A DNA stretch of 19,578 nucleotides from LMUY01 sp964242925. Lineage in GTDB: Bacteria; Pseudomonadota; Alphaproteobacteria; Acetobacterales; Acetobacteraceae. The stretch is from positions 1-19,578 of the forward strand of contig CAXTBW010000084.1 in assembly GCA_964242925.1 (NCBI GenBank), in the 5' to 3' direction. Below, in pieces: positions 8,116 to 16,760 of the stretch. Position numbers and translations under genes: made by a program. The notes beneath the pieces are model-generated. The model was given only the letters and a program-made list of their open reading frames with translations, made no database searches and had not been told where the DNA came from. Each line of letters opens with the position of its first letter. Within the stretch, counting starts at the first letter, position 1.

Positions 8116-8223
8116 GCGGTCCCTCCAAACGCCGCCATGCAAGACCCGTGCGCCGGCTCTGGCAAGGTTATTGCGTCTTGCGGCCTGTTCGTCATCCGAG
8201 CGGTCAACAAGGGGGCTTTGGTC
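8116..8223. promoter_or_regulatory. Divergent control region between monooxygenase pair and ABC importer
   Basis: This 108-nt region must drive both arms of the locus. A leftward GGAGGG lies at 8121-8126 and a rightward AAGGGGG at 8209-8215, 8 nt before the binding-protein ATG. A 7-bp inverted repeat, GCAAGAC at 8139-8145 and GTCTTGC at 8175-8181 (36 nt centre to centre), sits centrally and could be an operator. No regulator gene is adjacent. No convincing -35/-10 pair was identified. Confidence 0.5.
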
Positions 8224-9270
8224 ATGAATTTCAGCAAGGGGCTGCCCCGGCGCAGGCTGCTGCAGGCCGGGGTCGCCGCGACGACGCTGGCCATGCCGGC
8301 CATCGCGCGCGCCAAGACGGACCACATCGTGGTGGCCTCGCCCGGCGGCCCGATGGATGACGCGTTCGAGCGCGCCTACATTCAGCCGTTCACCGCCAAG
8401 ACCGGCATCAGCGTGATGAAGACCACCAACCAGTACGCCAAGCTGAAGGCGATGGTGGAGGCCGGCGCCGTCGAGTGGGACGTGATGGACAGCGCGGGCG
8501 ACCAGGCGGCGCTGTTCACCAAGCAGAACCTGACCGAGCCGCTCGACCTGTCGGCGATCGACCCGAAGGGATTGCTGCCGGGCACGCTGAACCCGAATTA
8601 CGTGCTGATCGACGTGGTCGGCGCCTGCATCTCGTGGAACACGCAGCGCGTGAAAGGCGCCGCGGCGCCCTCGACCTGGGCGGAGGTGTGGGACCTCAAG
8701 CGCTTCGCCGGCGACCGCATGTTCTGGAAGAAGCCGAGCGAGACGCTGGAGGTCGCACTGCTGGCCGACGGCGTTCCGGCAGACAAGCTGTATCCGCTGG
8801 ACGTGCCGCGGGCGCTGCGCAGCCTCGACAAGATCAAGTCCCACATCAGCTGGTGGGAGAGCGGCGCGCAGTCCGCCCAGCTGCTGATCGACGGCGAGGC
8901 GGCCGCCGGGATGGCTTGGAACGGTCGTTTGGCGGGGCCTAAGTCGACAGGCGCGCCGGTCGACTTCACGTTCAATCAGGCGGTGCTGATCACCGACGCG
9001 CTCATCATCCCGCGCGGCTGCAAGAACAAGGCGGAAGCGATGGCGTTCATCGCCTTCGTGCTGGAGCCGGACAGCCAGGCGCGGTTCGCCAACATCATGC
9101 CGTACGGCCCGGTGCGCACGTCCGCCATGGAGCAGCTGACGCCGGAGCGCCGGGCGATCATGCCGACCGCGCCGGAGAATTACGCCAAGGGCGTGGCGAT
9201 CAACGGCGATTGGTGGACCGAGCACGGCGGCGACGCGGTGGAGCAATTCAACACCTGGATGCTCGCTTGA
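8224..9270 (+). CDS. ABC transporter extracellular solute-binding protein, PotD/polyamine-type, Tat-exported
   Basis: This 348-aa periplasmic binding protein starts with a twin-arginine signal (PRRRLLQAG, residues 8-16, then an Ala-rich core ending AIARA near residue 30). The mature part opens with HIVVASPGGPMDDAFERAYIQPF, typical of the family-1/PotD-like fold. Further landmarks are WDVMDSAGDQAAL, SWNTQRV, TWAEVWDLKRF, WWESGAQSAQLLIDGEAAAGMAWNGR and ALIIPRGCKNKAEAMAFIAFVL. These correspond to the inter-lobe hinge and ligand-cleft segments of spermidine/putrescine-type proteins. The ligand may not be a polyamine; this class also binds other amines and small organics. The start follows AAGGGGG with an 8-nt spacer; upstream in-frame codons overlap the divergent promoter. 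Its stop overlaps the TTG of the first permease. Confidence 0.9.
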   Translation: MNFSKGLPRRRLLQAGVAATTLAMPAIARAKTDHIVVASPGGPMDDAFERAYIQPFTAKTGISVMKTTNQYAKLKAMVEAGAVEWDVMDSAGDQAALFTKQNLTEPLDLSAIDPKGLLPGTLNPNYVLIDVVGACISWNTQRVKGAAAPSTWAEVWDLKRFAGDRMFWKKPSETLEVALLADGVPADKLYPLDVPRALRSLDKIKSHISWWESGAQSAQLLIDGEAAAGMAWNGRLAGPKSTGAPVDFTFNQAVLITDALIIPRGCKNKAEAMAFIAFVLEPDSQARFANIMPYGPVRTSAMEQLTPERRAIMPTAPENYAKGVAINGDWWTEHGGDAVEQFNTWMLA

Positions 9271-10154
9271 GCAGTGCGGCGATCGGCGCGGGCCTGAGCC
9301 GGCCGGCGCCGCAACGCTTCCGCGCCTGGTCGCAACGGCCGATGCATTACGGCCTGGCCGCGGCGCCCGCGCTGTTCCTCGCCGCGTTGTTCCTGTTCCC
9401 GCTGGCGCGCGTGGTGGTGCAGGGCTTCGCGGCGCCTGCCTCGGGGCCGGGCAACTACGCGCGCATCGTCTTCGGCGGGCCGTACCTGACCGTGCTGCTG
9501 GGCACGGTGAAGACGGCGTGCATCGTTACCGCGTGCTGCCTGGTGCTGGCCTACCCGATGGCGTTCGTCGGCTCCCGCCTGCACGGGCGGGCCTACACGC
9601 TGTTCATGGGCGCGATCCTCGTTCCGCTGTTCACCAGCGTGGTGATCCGCAGCTACGCGTGGATGGTGATGTTCCAGCGCAACGGCCCGATCAACCAGAC
9701 CATGGTCGGGCTGGGCTGGATCGACGAGCCCATGCGCCTGTTGCAGACGCCGTTTGCGGTGGACGTCGGGATGATCCACATCCTGCTGCCGTTCATGATG
9801 CTGCCGATCCTGACCAGCATGCGCAGCCTGGACCACACCATGCTGCAGGCCGGCGAGATCATGGGCGCCGCGCCGCTGCGCGTGTTCCTGCGCGTGTTCG
9901 TGCCGCTGACCCTGCCAGGCGCCAGCGCCGGGGTGATCCTGGTGTTCATCAGCGCGCTCGGCTTCTTCATCACCCCCGCGCTGCTGGGCGGCGCGCGCAG
10001 CACCACTATCGCCGTGCTGATCGAGCAGCAGGCGGTGGACCTGCTGAACTGGCCGATGGCCTCCGCCCTGGCCACCGTGCTGCTGGTGATCTCGGTGCTG
10101 ATCTACGTCGCCTACAACCGGCTGACCCGGCGTTTCAACGAGGTGCGCGGGTGA
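9267..10154 (+). CDS. ABC transporter permease, PotB-like
   Basis: This 295-aa inner-membrane permease is of the spermidine/putrescine type. A hydrophobic first span (AAAPALFLAALFLFPLARVVV) is followed by several further spans. The cytoplasmic EAA-type loop reads EIMGAAPLRVFLRVFVPLTLPGA before the last two spans and couples to the ATPase. The start chosen is TTG, whose last two bases are shared with the stop of the binding-protein gene (TTGA overlap). An internal ATG at 9342 would remove 25 residues but leave an unusual 71-nt gap in an otherwise overlapping operon. It forms the channel with the next permease. Confidence 0.88.
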   Translation: MSSAAIGAGLSRPAPQRFRAWSQRPMHYGLAAAPALFLAALFLFPLARVVVQGFAAPASGPGNYARIVFGGPYLTVLLGTVKTACIVTACCLVLAYPMAFVGSRLHGRAYTLFMGAILVPLFTSVVIRSYAWMVMFQRNGPINQTMVGLGWIDEPMRLLQTPFAVDVGMIHILLPFMMLPILTSMRSLDHTMLQAGEIMGAAPLRVFLRVFVPLTLPGASAGVILVFISALGFFITPALLGGARSTTIAVLIEQQAVDLLNWPMASALATVLLVISVLIYVAYNRLTRRFNEVRG

Positions 10155-10947
10155 CGGAGCGCCGCCTAAACCCCATCCTGCGCCTGTCGCTCGGCGCGTT
10201 CGCCACGCTCGTGGTGGCTTTCCTGTTCCTGCCGATGCTGGTGGTGGTGGTGCTGTCGTTCAGCTCGCTGACCTACCTTGCGTTCCCGCCGCCCAGTTGG
10301 TCGCTGCGCTGGTACGAGGGGCTGCCGGCCAGCCAGGAGTGGTTGCACGCGCTTTGGTCCAGCCTGAAGGTCGGCGTGCCGGTTGCGCTGTTGTCGGTCG
10401 TGTTCGGCGTGTGCGCGGCGCTGGTGGCGGCGCGGGCGAGGGTGATTTGGCGCGGCGCGTTCGCGGCCCTGGTGGCGGCGCCGATGATGGTGCCGCACAT
10501 CATCCTGGCGATCGGCGTCTACCCGACCATGGTCGACGTCGGGCTGTCCGGCACCTTCGCCGCGATCGTGCTGGCGCATACCGTGATCGCCATGCCGTTC
10601 GTGTTCATCACCGTGCGCGCCTCGCTGCAGGGCTACAGCCCGTCGCTGGAATTGGCAGCCATGACACTCGGCGCGGATGGCTGGACCTGCTTTCGCCGGG
10701 TGACGCTGCCGATGATACTGCCCGGCGTGGTGGTCGGCGCCGTGTTCGCGTTCACCGCCTCGTTCGACGAACTTATGCTGTCCCTATTCCTCACCACGCC
10801 GGCAACCAACACGCTGCCGCGGGTGATCTGGGCGCACCTGGCCTACCAGTTGTCGCCGGACATCGCGGCGGTGGCGACGCTCGTGTTGGTGTTCAGCTGC
10901 CTGCTGATGGCGGCGCCGCTGCTGCTGCGCAAGCGGGCTGCGCTCGG

Positions 10948-10951
<4 letters not shown>
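10151..10951 (+). CDS. ABC transporter permease, PotC-like
   Basis: This 266-aa second permease has a first membrane span FATLVVAFLFLPMLVVVVLSF. Family features are SSLTYLAFPPPSWSLRWYEGL (a motif typical of PotC-type permeases) and the EAA loop ELAAMTLGADGWTCFRRVTLPMILPGV. The final spans read GAVFAFTASFDELMLSLFL and VATLVLVFSCLLMAAPLLL. Start GTG overlaps the preceding stop as GTGA, and its own stop overlaps the ATPase ATG as ATGA. It pairs with the upstream permease to form a heterodimeric channel. Confidence 0.9.
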
Positions 10952-12012
<1,061 letters not shown>

Positions 12013-12044
12013 CCGCGCTGGCGCATTGCCGGGTTGAGCCGAAT

Positions 12045-12143
12045 CGTCATCGCGAGCTGCCGCTTGGCGGCGTGACCATCCAGGGCGGCGTGCGCGGTGC
12101 TGCTCGCTGGATCGCCGCGTCGCAAGCGCTCCTCGCAACGACG
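12045..12143. repeat. Imperfect inverted-repeat element (CGTCAT.GCGAG type)
   Basis: The left arm, 12045-12082, begins CGTCATCGCGAG and ends CCATCCAG. The right arm, about 12105-12143, begins GCTGGATCGCCGCGTCGC and ends CGCAACGACG. The arms are reverse complements with several mismatches, separated by about 22 nt. Related elements (CGTCATTGCGAGGAGC.. to ..CTGGATTGCC) are, to my knowledge, dispersed in many alphaproteobacterial genomes; they carry no ORF. This copy lies between the facing ends of the ABC operon and a minus-strand gene, where the stem could terminate transcription. Confidence 0.75.
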
Positions 12144-12167
12144 TTTCTACTTGGGAAGCGCCACTCC

Positions 12168-12686
12168 TCAGTCGTTGGAGAGCCGCTGGAGGTAGAACGG
12201 GCCGACGAGGTGCTGGGTCGTCGTGATGAGCGGGTATCCGCCGAGCCCCGTAGGATCGACCTTCTCGCGGCCGACTAGCGCCGCGGTGGCGCTGGTCGGG
12301 TCATACACAAGCTGCCTCGCCTTGAAACCGTCCAGGATCAAGATGGCCGAATCTCCCCAATCGAAAATGACCGGTCCGCCCGCGTCCGAGCCAATGGCGG
12401 CCCGGTAGAACGGATACATCAGCGCAAGATGAACGTAGTCGCCGGCCTCCGAGCCGGAAAGCAGGCACGCCGGCGTAGCAAGCAACACGGTCAGCCGCAG
12501 GCTCGCCCGCCGCCACTGGCGCCGCCACGCAGACAGTCCTGCCAGGAATGCCAGCACCGGAAGCCAGACTGCGGCGGCAAGGAGCAAAGCTAGCACGCAG
12601 AGCGCGCCGGTCAGCCCGGGGAAGAACGAGTCCAGCGTAAAAGCGCCGACCCAGATCACCACGAAGACGCAGCCCGTTCGCACCAC
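12168..12686 (-). CDS. Hypothetical small membrane protein
   Basis: I do not recognise this family. The 172-aa product has two clear hydrophobic spans near residues 5-25 (GCVFVVIWVGAF..) and 28-52 (GALCVLALLLAAAVWLPVLAFL). An Arg-rich turn (WRRQWRRAS) and a third span near 63-78 (LRLTVLLATPACLLSG) follow. A ~90-residue soluble tail contains VIFDWGDSAILILDGFKARQLVYDP. The Arg-rich loop suggests that loop is cytoplasmic. The start is GTG at 12686 or the next codon GTG; no good ribosome site is visible, so the N-terminus is uncertain. GC content and codon bias are visibly lower than in flanking operons. That fits an acquired or weakly constrained gene. It is 40 nt downstream of the cysteine-rich protein gene, on the same strand. 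Confidence 0.6.
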   Translation of the reverse strand: MVRTGCVFVVIWVGAFTLDSFFPGLTGALCVLALLLAAAVWLPVLAFLAGLSAWRRQWRRASLRLTVLLATPACLLSGSEAGDYVHLALMYPFYRAAIGSDAGGPVIFDWGDSAILILDGFKARQLVYDPTSATAALVGREKVDPTGLGGYPLITTTQHLVGPFYLQRLSND

Positions 12687-12726
12687 GGCGCTGCCCAGCG
12701 CCGGGTTGCGAGTTCTTACTGAAACC

Positions 12727-13041
12727 TCAGCGGGCGCAGAAGTGGCGTGGCGTCGGACATACCAGCATGCTGTTGGGGCAGCAGCTCGTGTCGCCGGGCG
12801 CGGCCTGCCAGGCGGGATTGTAGCTCTGGCTGCCTCTGGCGGCCGGGCCCGATCTTACGGGCGAGGTGCAGAAGCGCCGCCCGGCTGGACAGACCAGCAT
12901 GTTGTTCGGGCAGCAATCCGGACTGTCCGCAATCCTCTGGCTGAACGCATCGACCGGAGACAAGGGATAGGGGGAGGCTACGGCTGGCGAGGTGAAGCAT
13001 AGCGCCGTTGCGACGATGCAGATGGCGTGGAACCTGAACAT
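12727..13041 (-). CDS. Secreted cysteine-rich protein with two CCPN-x-MLVC modules
   Basis: The family is not recognised. The 104-aa precursor has a signal peptide (FRFHAICIVATALCFTSPAVA, cleavage after about residue 22). The ~82-residue mature part contains two copies of a 16-residue module with pattern CCPNxMLVCPxxRxFC. They are encoded at 12868-12915 and 12736-12783, joined by a ~28-residue Gly/Ser/Pro/Ala linker. Each module has four cysteines with spacing CC-x6-C-x6-C, giving eight in the mature protein. Disulfide pairing in the periplasm or metal binding is plausible. The ATG has GAGGG (complement of 13046-13050) 4 nt upstream; longer in-frame extensions lack a signal peptide at the N-terminus. 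GC is lower than in thiL. Confidence 0.7.
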   Translation of the reverse strand: MFRFHAICIVATALCFTSPAVASPYPLSPVDAFSQRIADSPDCCPNNMLVCPAGRRFCTSPVRSGPAARGSQSYNPAWQAAPGDTSCCPNSMLVCPTPRHFCAR

Positions 13042-13126
13042 CGAACCCTCAAGGTTGATCCGTGCAAACCGGCGGGACCCTGTCATGGTCCTCTTTGTTG
13101 CGCAACAGTAATAGTGCGTGGCCGTG
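13042..13126. promoter_or_regulatory. Upstream region of the cysteine-rich protein gene with 12-nt perfect palindrome
   Basis: This 85-nt gap follows the thiL stop. It holds a perfect 12-nt palindrome, TGTTGCGCAACA, at 13096-13107, about 55 nt upstream of the minus-strand ATG, and a short GGACC/GGTCC inverted pair. The palindrome could be an operator for the cysteine-rich gene. A thiL terminator is not obvious. No clear -10 box is visible. Confidence 0.35.
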
Positions 13127-14050
13127 CTACGCGAAGTGGCTCCACCCCCGCTTGGCGATGTCGAGCGGTCGGCCATCCGTCCCCAGCACCGTCACGCCCT
13201 CACCGGCGGCGAAGTGGCCGATCCGCGTCGCCGCAACGCCGGCGGGCAGTCCGCCCGCGCCCGCCAGCAGCAGCTCGTAGTCGTCCCCGCCAATCCACGC
13301 CGTCTCGCGCCACCGCTCGCCCGTTGCTGCCGCTTGGGGTGACAGCGGGATTCGCGCCGTCTCGACCACGGCCGAAACGCCGCTCGCCCGACAGATGTGG
13401 CCTAGATCCTGGAACAGCCCGTCCGACACGTCCGCCGCCGCGTGCGCCCAGCCGGCGAGCGGCAGGCCCAGCCGCGGCGTGGGCAGGTCGTAGCGGCCGC
13501 GCAGCCAACCGTCCGGATCCGCCAACTCGCCGCGCGCCGCGTGCAGGCCAAGCGCGCCGTCGCCGATCGTGCCCGTCACCCACAGGCCGTCGCCGGGCCG
13601 CGCGCCGGAGCGCAGGATCGCGGCGCCGGGCGCCAGGTGGCCGACCGCGGTCAGGGTGAGGCTGAGTGGGCCGGGGGTCTGCGTCGTGTCGCCGCCCAGC
13701 AGGGTGATGGCGAACTCCGCCTGGTCCAGCGCCAGCCCGGCGGCGAACCCGGCGTACCAATCGTCGCCGAAATCGCGCGGCACGGAGGTCGCCAGCAGGT
13801 AGCCGAGCGGGGTGGCTCCCATGGCGGCCAGGTCCGACAGGTTCACCCGCAGCAGCTTGCGCGCTACCAGGCCGGGGGCGGTTCCCGGCAGGAAGTGGAC
13901 CGTCTCCACCATCGTGTCCAAGGTCATCACCAACTCGCGGCCCGGTGGCGGCGCGAACACGGCGGCGTCGTCGGTCAGGCCTAGCGAGCCCGGCCCCGCC
14001 AGCGGGCGGAAATGCCGCGCGATGCGGTCGAACTCGAGCGGGAGGCTCAA
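13127..14050 (-). CDS. thiL: Thiamine-monophosphate kinase
   Basis: This 307-aa enzyme phosphorylates thiamine phosphate to thiamine diphosphate with ATP. Motifs in order are EFDRIARHF at the N-terminus and GLTDDAAVF (24-32, Mg-binding Asp pair). VMTLDTMVETVHF (41-53), ARKLLRVNLSDLAAMGATP and ITLLGGDTTQTPGPLSLTLTAVG come next, and AADVSDGLFQDLGHI and IGGDDYELLL follow. Length matches the family. The start is inferred as TTG at 14050, overlapping the nusB stop as TTGA. The frame upstream of it reads through nusB in another frame without family similarity, and the first internal ATG would delete the Mg-binding motif. It is the last gene of the rib-nusB operon, an arrangement widespread in proteobacteria. 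Confidence 0.95.
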   Translation of the reverse strand: MSLPLEFDRIARHFRPLAGPGSLGLTDDAAVFAPPPGRELVMTLDTMVETVHFLPGTAPGLVARKLLRVNLSDLAAMGATPLGYLLATSVPRDFGDDWYAGFAAGLALDQAEFAITLLGGDTTQTPGPLSLTLTAVGHLAPGAAILRSGARPGDGLWVTGTIGDGALGLHAARGELADPDGWLRGRYDLPTPRLGLPLAGWAHAAADVSDGLFQDLGHICRASGVSAVVETARIPLSPQAAATGERWRETAWIGGDDYELLLAGAGGLPAGVAATRIGHFAAGEGVTVLGTDGRPLDIAKRGWSHFA

Positions 14051-14535
14051 CCGGCTTCCTGGAAGTCGCCCGCCCGCAACGCCCGCGCCAAATGGTCCAA
14101 CAGCCCGTTGGCCATCCGCGGCTCCTCCCCGGTGAAGAAGCCGTGCGCCACGTCGAGGTACTCGTTGATCACCACCCGCGCCGGCGGCCCGTCCGCCATG
14201 TCCAGCTCGGCGCCCGCGGCCCGCAGCAGCGCGCGCAGCACCGGGTCGAGCCTCGCGTAGGGCCACTCCGGCGGCAGCGCGTCGGCGACCAGGCGGTCCA
14301 GCTTGTCCTGCTCGCGCACGGCGGACCGCACGATGCGGCCGAACAACGCGACGTCGGCGTCGGGCGCGCGGCCTTCCTCGAACCCGCCGGAGCCGGGCAG
14401 CTCGCCCAGCCGATGGCGCACGAACTGGTCCACGATCGTCTCCACCGTCTCGCCGGTCTGTTCGGACTGGAACAGCGCCTGCACGGCGGCCACGCGGCTG
14501 GCGGTGCGCGGGCGGGACTTGGGCGCCTTGGCCAT
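14047..14535 (-). CDS. nusB: Transcription antitermination factor NusB
   Basis: This 162-aa, all-helical RNA-binding protein works with NusE (S10) on boxA in rRNA operon antitermination. Recognised by SRVAAVQALFQSEQTG near the N-terminus, a middle helix with LFGRIVRSAVREQDKLD, and the C-terminal signature RLDPVLRALLRAAGAEL, VVINEYLDVAHGFF and GLLDHLARAL. A short basic N-terminal extension (AKAPKSRPRTA) precedes the fold. The ATG shares one base with the ribH stop (TGATG). ribH-nusB adjacency is conserved in many bacteria. Confidence 0.95.
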   Translation of the reverse strand: MAKAPKSRPRTASRVAAVQALFQSEQTGETVETIVDQFVRHRLGELPGSGGFEEGRAPDADVALFGRIVRSAVREQDKLDRLVADALPPEWPYARLDPVLRALLRAAGAELDMADGPPARVVINEYLDVAHGFFTGEEPRMANGLLDHLARALRAGDFQEAG

Positions 14536-15017
14536 CAGGCCGCCCCGAACCGCCGCGCCGCGTCCACCTGGCGCAAAGCGGCCACGGCGGCCTCGGCGCC
14601 CTTGTTGTGGCCGTCGGGCCCAGACCGCGCGACGGCCTGCGCCAGCGTGTCCACGGTCAGCAGCCCGGTGCCCAGCGCGATGCCGTATTGCAGCGCCACG
14701 TCCATCATCCCGGTCATGGTCGCGGCGCAGATGAACTCGTAATGGTCGGTCTCGCCGCGCACCACGCAGCCGAGCGCGATGAACCCTTCGAAGCGTTCCC
14801 GCCCGCGCAACGCTATGCGGATCGCCTGCGGCAGTTCGAACGCGCCGGCGACATCGAGCACCTCATGGCTGACGCCGGCCTCGGCCAGGATGCGCAGCGC
14901 CCCGTCCGTCATGCCGTCCACCACCGCCTGGTAGTACGGCGCGCGCACCAGCAGCATGCGCGGCGGCGGGCCGGCCACCGCGGGGGCAGCCGGCAAGGGG
15001 GCGTCCTGCGTGCTCAT
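14535..15017 (-). CDS. ribH: 6,7-dimethyl-8-ribityllumazine synthase
   Basis: This 160-aa enzyme condenses 5-amino-6-ribitylaminouracil with 3,4-dihydroxy-2-butanone 4-phosphate to give lumazine, the penultimate riboflavin step. Landmarks are VAGAFELPQAI, the catalytic loop GCVVRGETDHYEFI (His in DHYE), a LTVDTLAQA segment and GHNKGAEAAVAAL near the end. A ~19-residue Ala/Pro-rich leader precedes the first strand (MLLVRAPYY). The ATG overlaps the upstream ribB stop as ATGA. Confidence 0.96.
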   Translation of the reverse strand: MSTQDAPLPAAPAVAGPPPRMLLVRAPYYQAVVDGMTDGALRILAEAGVSHEVLDVAGAFELPQAIRIALRGRERFEGFIALGCVVRGETDHYEFICAATMTGMMDVALQYGIALGTGLLTVDTLAQAVARSGPDGHNKGAEAAVAALRQVDAARRFGAA

Positions 15018-16156
15018 TCGACGATGCCGTCGATCGGCCGCCGCTCGACGATGTTCAAGCCGTAGGCCTCCAGCCCGATGACGGTGCGGTGCGTGTTGGA
15101 CAGCAGCACCATGTCGCGCACGCCGAGGTCGACCAGGATCTGCGCGCCCACGCCGTAGTCGCGCAGGGACTGCGGCTGCCGCGGGCTGGCGCCCAGGCGG
15201 CGCACCCGGTCGGACAGCGAGGTGCGGATCGCCTCGCGGATCAGCACCACGGCGCCGCGGCCCTCCGCGGCGATCATCCGCATCGCGCCGGCCAGCGCGC
15301 CCGGGTGCGGCCCGCCGATCATGTCGCCCAGCAGGTCGGCGGCGTGCACCCGCACCAGCGGCGGCGGGCCGTTGGACAGGTCGCCCTTGATCAGCACCAG
15401 GTGCTCCGCGTACTCGACCGTGTTGGCGTAGACGATCAGCGACCAGCGGCCGCCCTCCGCCTGGATCGAGGCGCCTTCGGCCACGCGGCGCACCAGCTTC
15501 TCGGTGCGGCGGCGGTGGCCGATCAGGTTCTCGATGGTGCCGAGCTTCAGGTTGTGGTGCTGCGCGAACGCGACCAGGTCGGGCAGCCGCGCCATCGACC
15601 CGTCGTCGTTCATGATCTCGCAGATCACCGCCGCCGGGTTCAGCCCGGCCAGCCGCGCGATGTCCACCGTCGCCTCGGTGTGCCCGGCGCGGATCAGCGA
15701 GCCGCCCTCCCGCGCCACCAGCGGGAACACGTGGCCCGGCGTGGTGATGGCGTCGCGGCCCATCTCCGGGTTGATCGCCACCGCCACGGTGTGCGCCCGG
15801 TCGGCGGCGGAGATGCCCGTGGTGACGCCTTCGCGCGCCTCGATCGACACGGTGAAGGCGGTCTGGTGGCGGGTGCCGTTGGCCTGCGCCATCAGCGGCA
15901 GGCCGAGCTGCTCCACGCGATGCCGGGTCATCGCCAGGCAGATCAGGCCGCGGGCGAAGCGGGCCATGAAGTTGATCGCGTCCGGGGTCGCGAACTGGGC
16001 GGGAATGACCAGGTCGCCCTCGTTCTCGCGGTCCTCGTCGTCGACCAGGATGAACATCCGGCCGGCGCGCGCCTCCTCGATGATGTCGGCGGCGCCCGTG
16101 ATGTAATCGTGCAGGCTGGCCCGCTTCAGGTCGTCGGCTGGGGTCAGGTCGCTCAT
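15014..16156 (-). CDS. ribB: 3,4-dihydroxy-2-butanone 4-phosphate synthase with degenerate GTP cyclohydrolase II-like C-terminal domain (RibBX-like)
   Basis: This 380-aa two-domain protein. Residues ~18-220 are a complete RibB domain: FILVDDEDRENEGDL, TTGISAADRAHTVAVAI, TPGHVFPLVAREGG, AGHTEATVDIARLAGL and EIMNDDGSMAR. It converts ribulose 5-phosphate to the four-carbon riboflavin precursor plus formate. Residues ~225-370 follow the GCH II fold (LVRVHAADLLGD, AEGRGAVVLI, LLSNTHRTVIGLEAYGLNIVERRPI). However, the segment where RibA has its three zinc-binding cysteines reads HAADLLGDMIGGPHP, and the domain contains no cysteine at all. The EGRNIGL catalytic loop is also replaced. GCH II activity is therefore not expected. 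Similar RibB-X fusions are described in Proteobacteria. The ATG lies 10 nt after ribE. Confidence 0.93.
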   Translation of the reverse strand: MSDLTPADDLKRASLHDYITGAADIIEEARAGRMFILVDDEDRENEGDLVIPAQFATPDAINFMARFARGLICLAMTRHRVEQLGLPLMAQANGTRHQTAFTVSIEAREGVTTGISAADRAHTVAVAINPEMGRDAITTPGHVFPLVAREGGSLIRAGHTEATVDIARLAGLNPAAVICEIMNDDGSMARLPDLVAFAQHHNLKLGTIENLIGHRRRTEKLVRRVAEGASIQAEGGRWSLIVYANTVEYAEHLVLIKGDLSNGPPPLVRVHAADLLGDMIGGPHPGALAGAMRMIAAEGRGAVVLIREAIRTSLSDRVRRLGASPRQPQSLRDYGVGAQILVDLGVRDMVLLSNTHRTVIGLEAYGLNIVERRPIDGIVE

Positions 16157-16166
16157 GCCGGGGAGC

Positions 16167-16760
16167 CTACGCCGTCTCGGCCAGGCGCGCCACGTAGCGG
16201 GCGAGCGTGTCGATCTCGATGTTGACGCTGCTGCCCGGTTGCAACGCGCCGAGGTCGGTGTTCTCGAGCGTGTGCGGGATGATGTTGACGCCGAAGCTGT
16301 CGGGCGCCGTCTCGTTCACGGTCAGCGAGATGCCGTTCACCGCCACGCTGCCCTTGGTCGCGATGAAGCGGGCGAGGGCGGCCGGGACCTGGAAGCGGAA
16401 CCGGGTCGAGCCGTTCTCCGGCGTGCGCGACAGCACCGTGCCCACGCCGTCGACGTGGCCGGACACGATGTGGCCGCCCAATTCGTCGCCCATGCGCAAC
16501 GCTCGCTCCAGGTTCACCCGCGTGCCCGGCGTCCAACGGCCGAGCACGGTGTGCGCCAGCGTCTCCGCCGAGGCGTCGACGGCGAACCAGTCGGGGCCGA
16601 GCGCCACCGCGGTGAGGCAGCAGCCGGAGCAGGCGATGGACGCGCCGATCGCGGGCGGCTGCTCCCAGGCTTGTTCGATGACCAGGCGCATGTCCTGCCC
16701 GGCGGCGATCGGGTCCACGCTGCGCACGCGGCCGACGGCGGAGATGATGCCGGTGAACAT
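16167..16760 (-). CDS. ribE: Riboflavin synthase alpha chain
   Basis: This 197-aa trimeric enzyme dismutates two lumazines to riboflavin. It has the diagnostic MFTGI N-terminus and two homologous barrels. The first has IGASIACSGCCLTAV and the second has GSVAVNGISLTVN; the linking region has MGDELGGHIVSGHVDGVGTV. A C-terminal helix (VNIEIDTLARYVARL) mediates trimerisation in the family. The first barrel has an unusually Cys-rich CSGCC where other members usually have one or two cysteines. The start is the MFTGI ATG, directly abutting the ribD stop (TGA-ATG) with no gap. Confidence 0.96.
   Translation of the reverse strand: MFTGIISAVGRVRSVDPIAAGQDMRLVIEQAWEQPPAIGASIACSGCCLTAVALGPDWFAVDASAETLAHTVLGRWTPGTRVNLERALRMGDELGGHIVSGHVDGVGTVLSRTPENGSTRFRFQVPAALARFIATKGSVAVNGISLTVNETAPDSFGVNIIPHTLENTDLGALQPGSSVNIEIDTLARYVARLAETA

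Noticed and set aside
13027..13659. Plus-strand Arg/Pro/Ser-rich open frame of 210 codons
   Set aside because: Antisense to thiL with low-complexity composition and no motif.
15089..16225. Plus-strand open frame of 378 codons opposite ribB
   Set aside because: Antisense shadow of ribB with no recognisable domain and a His/Arg/Gln-rich translation.
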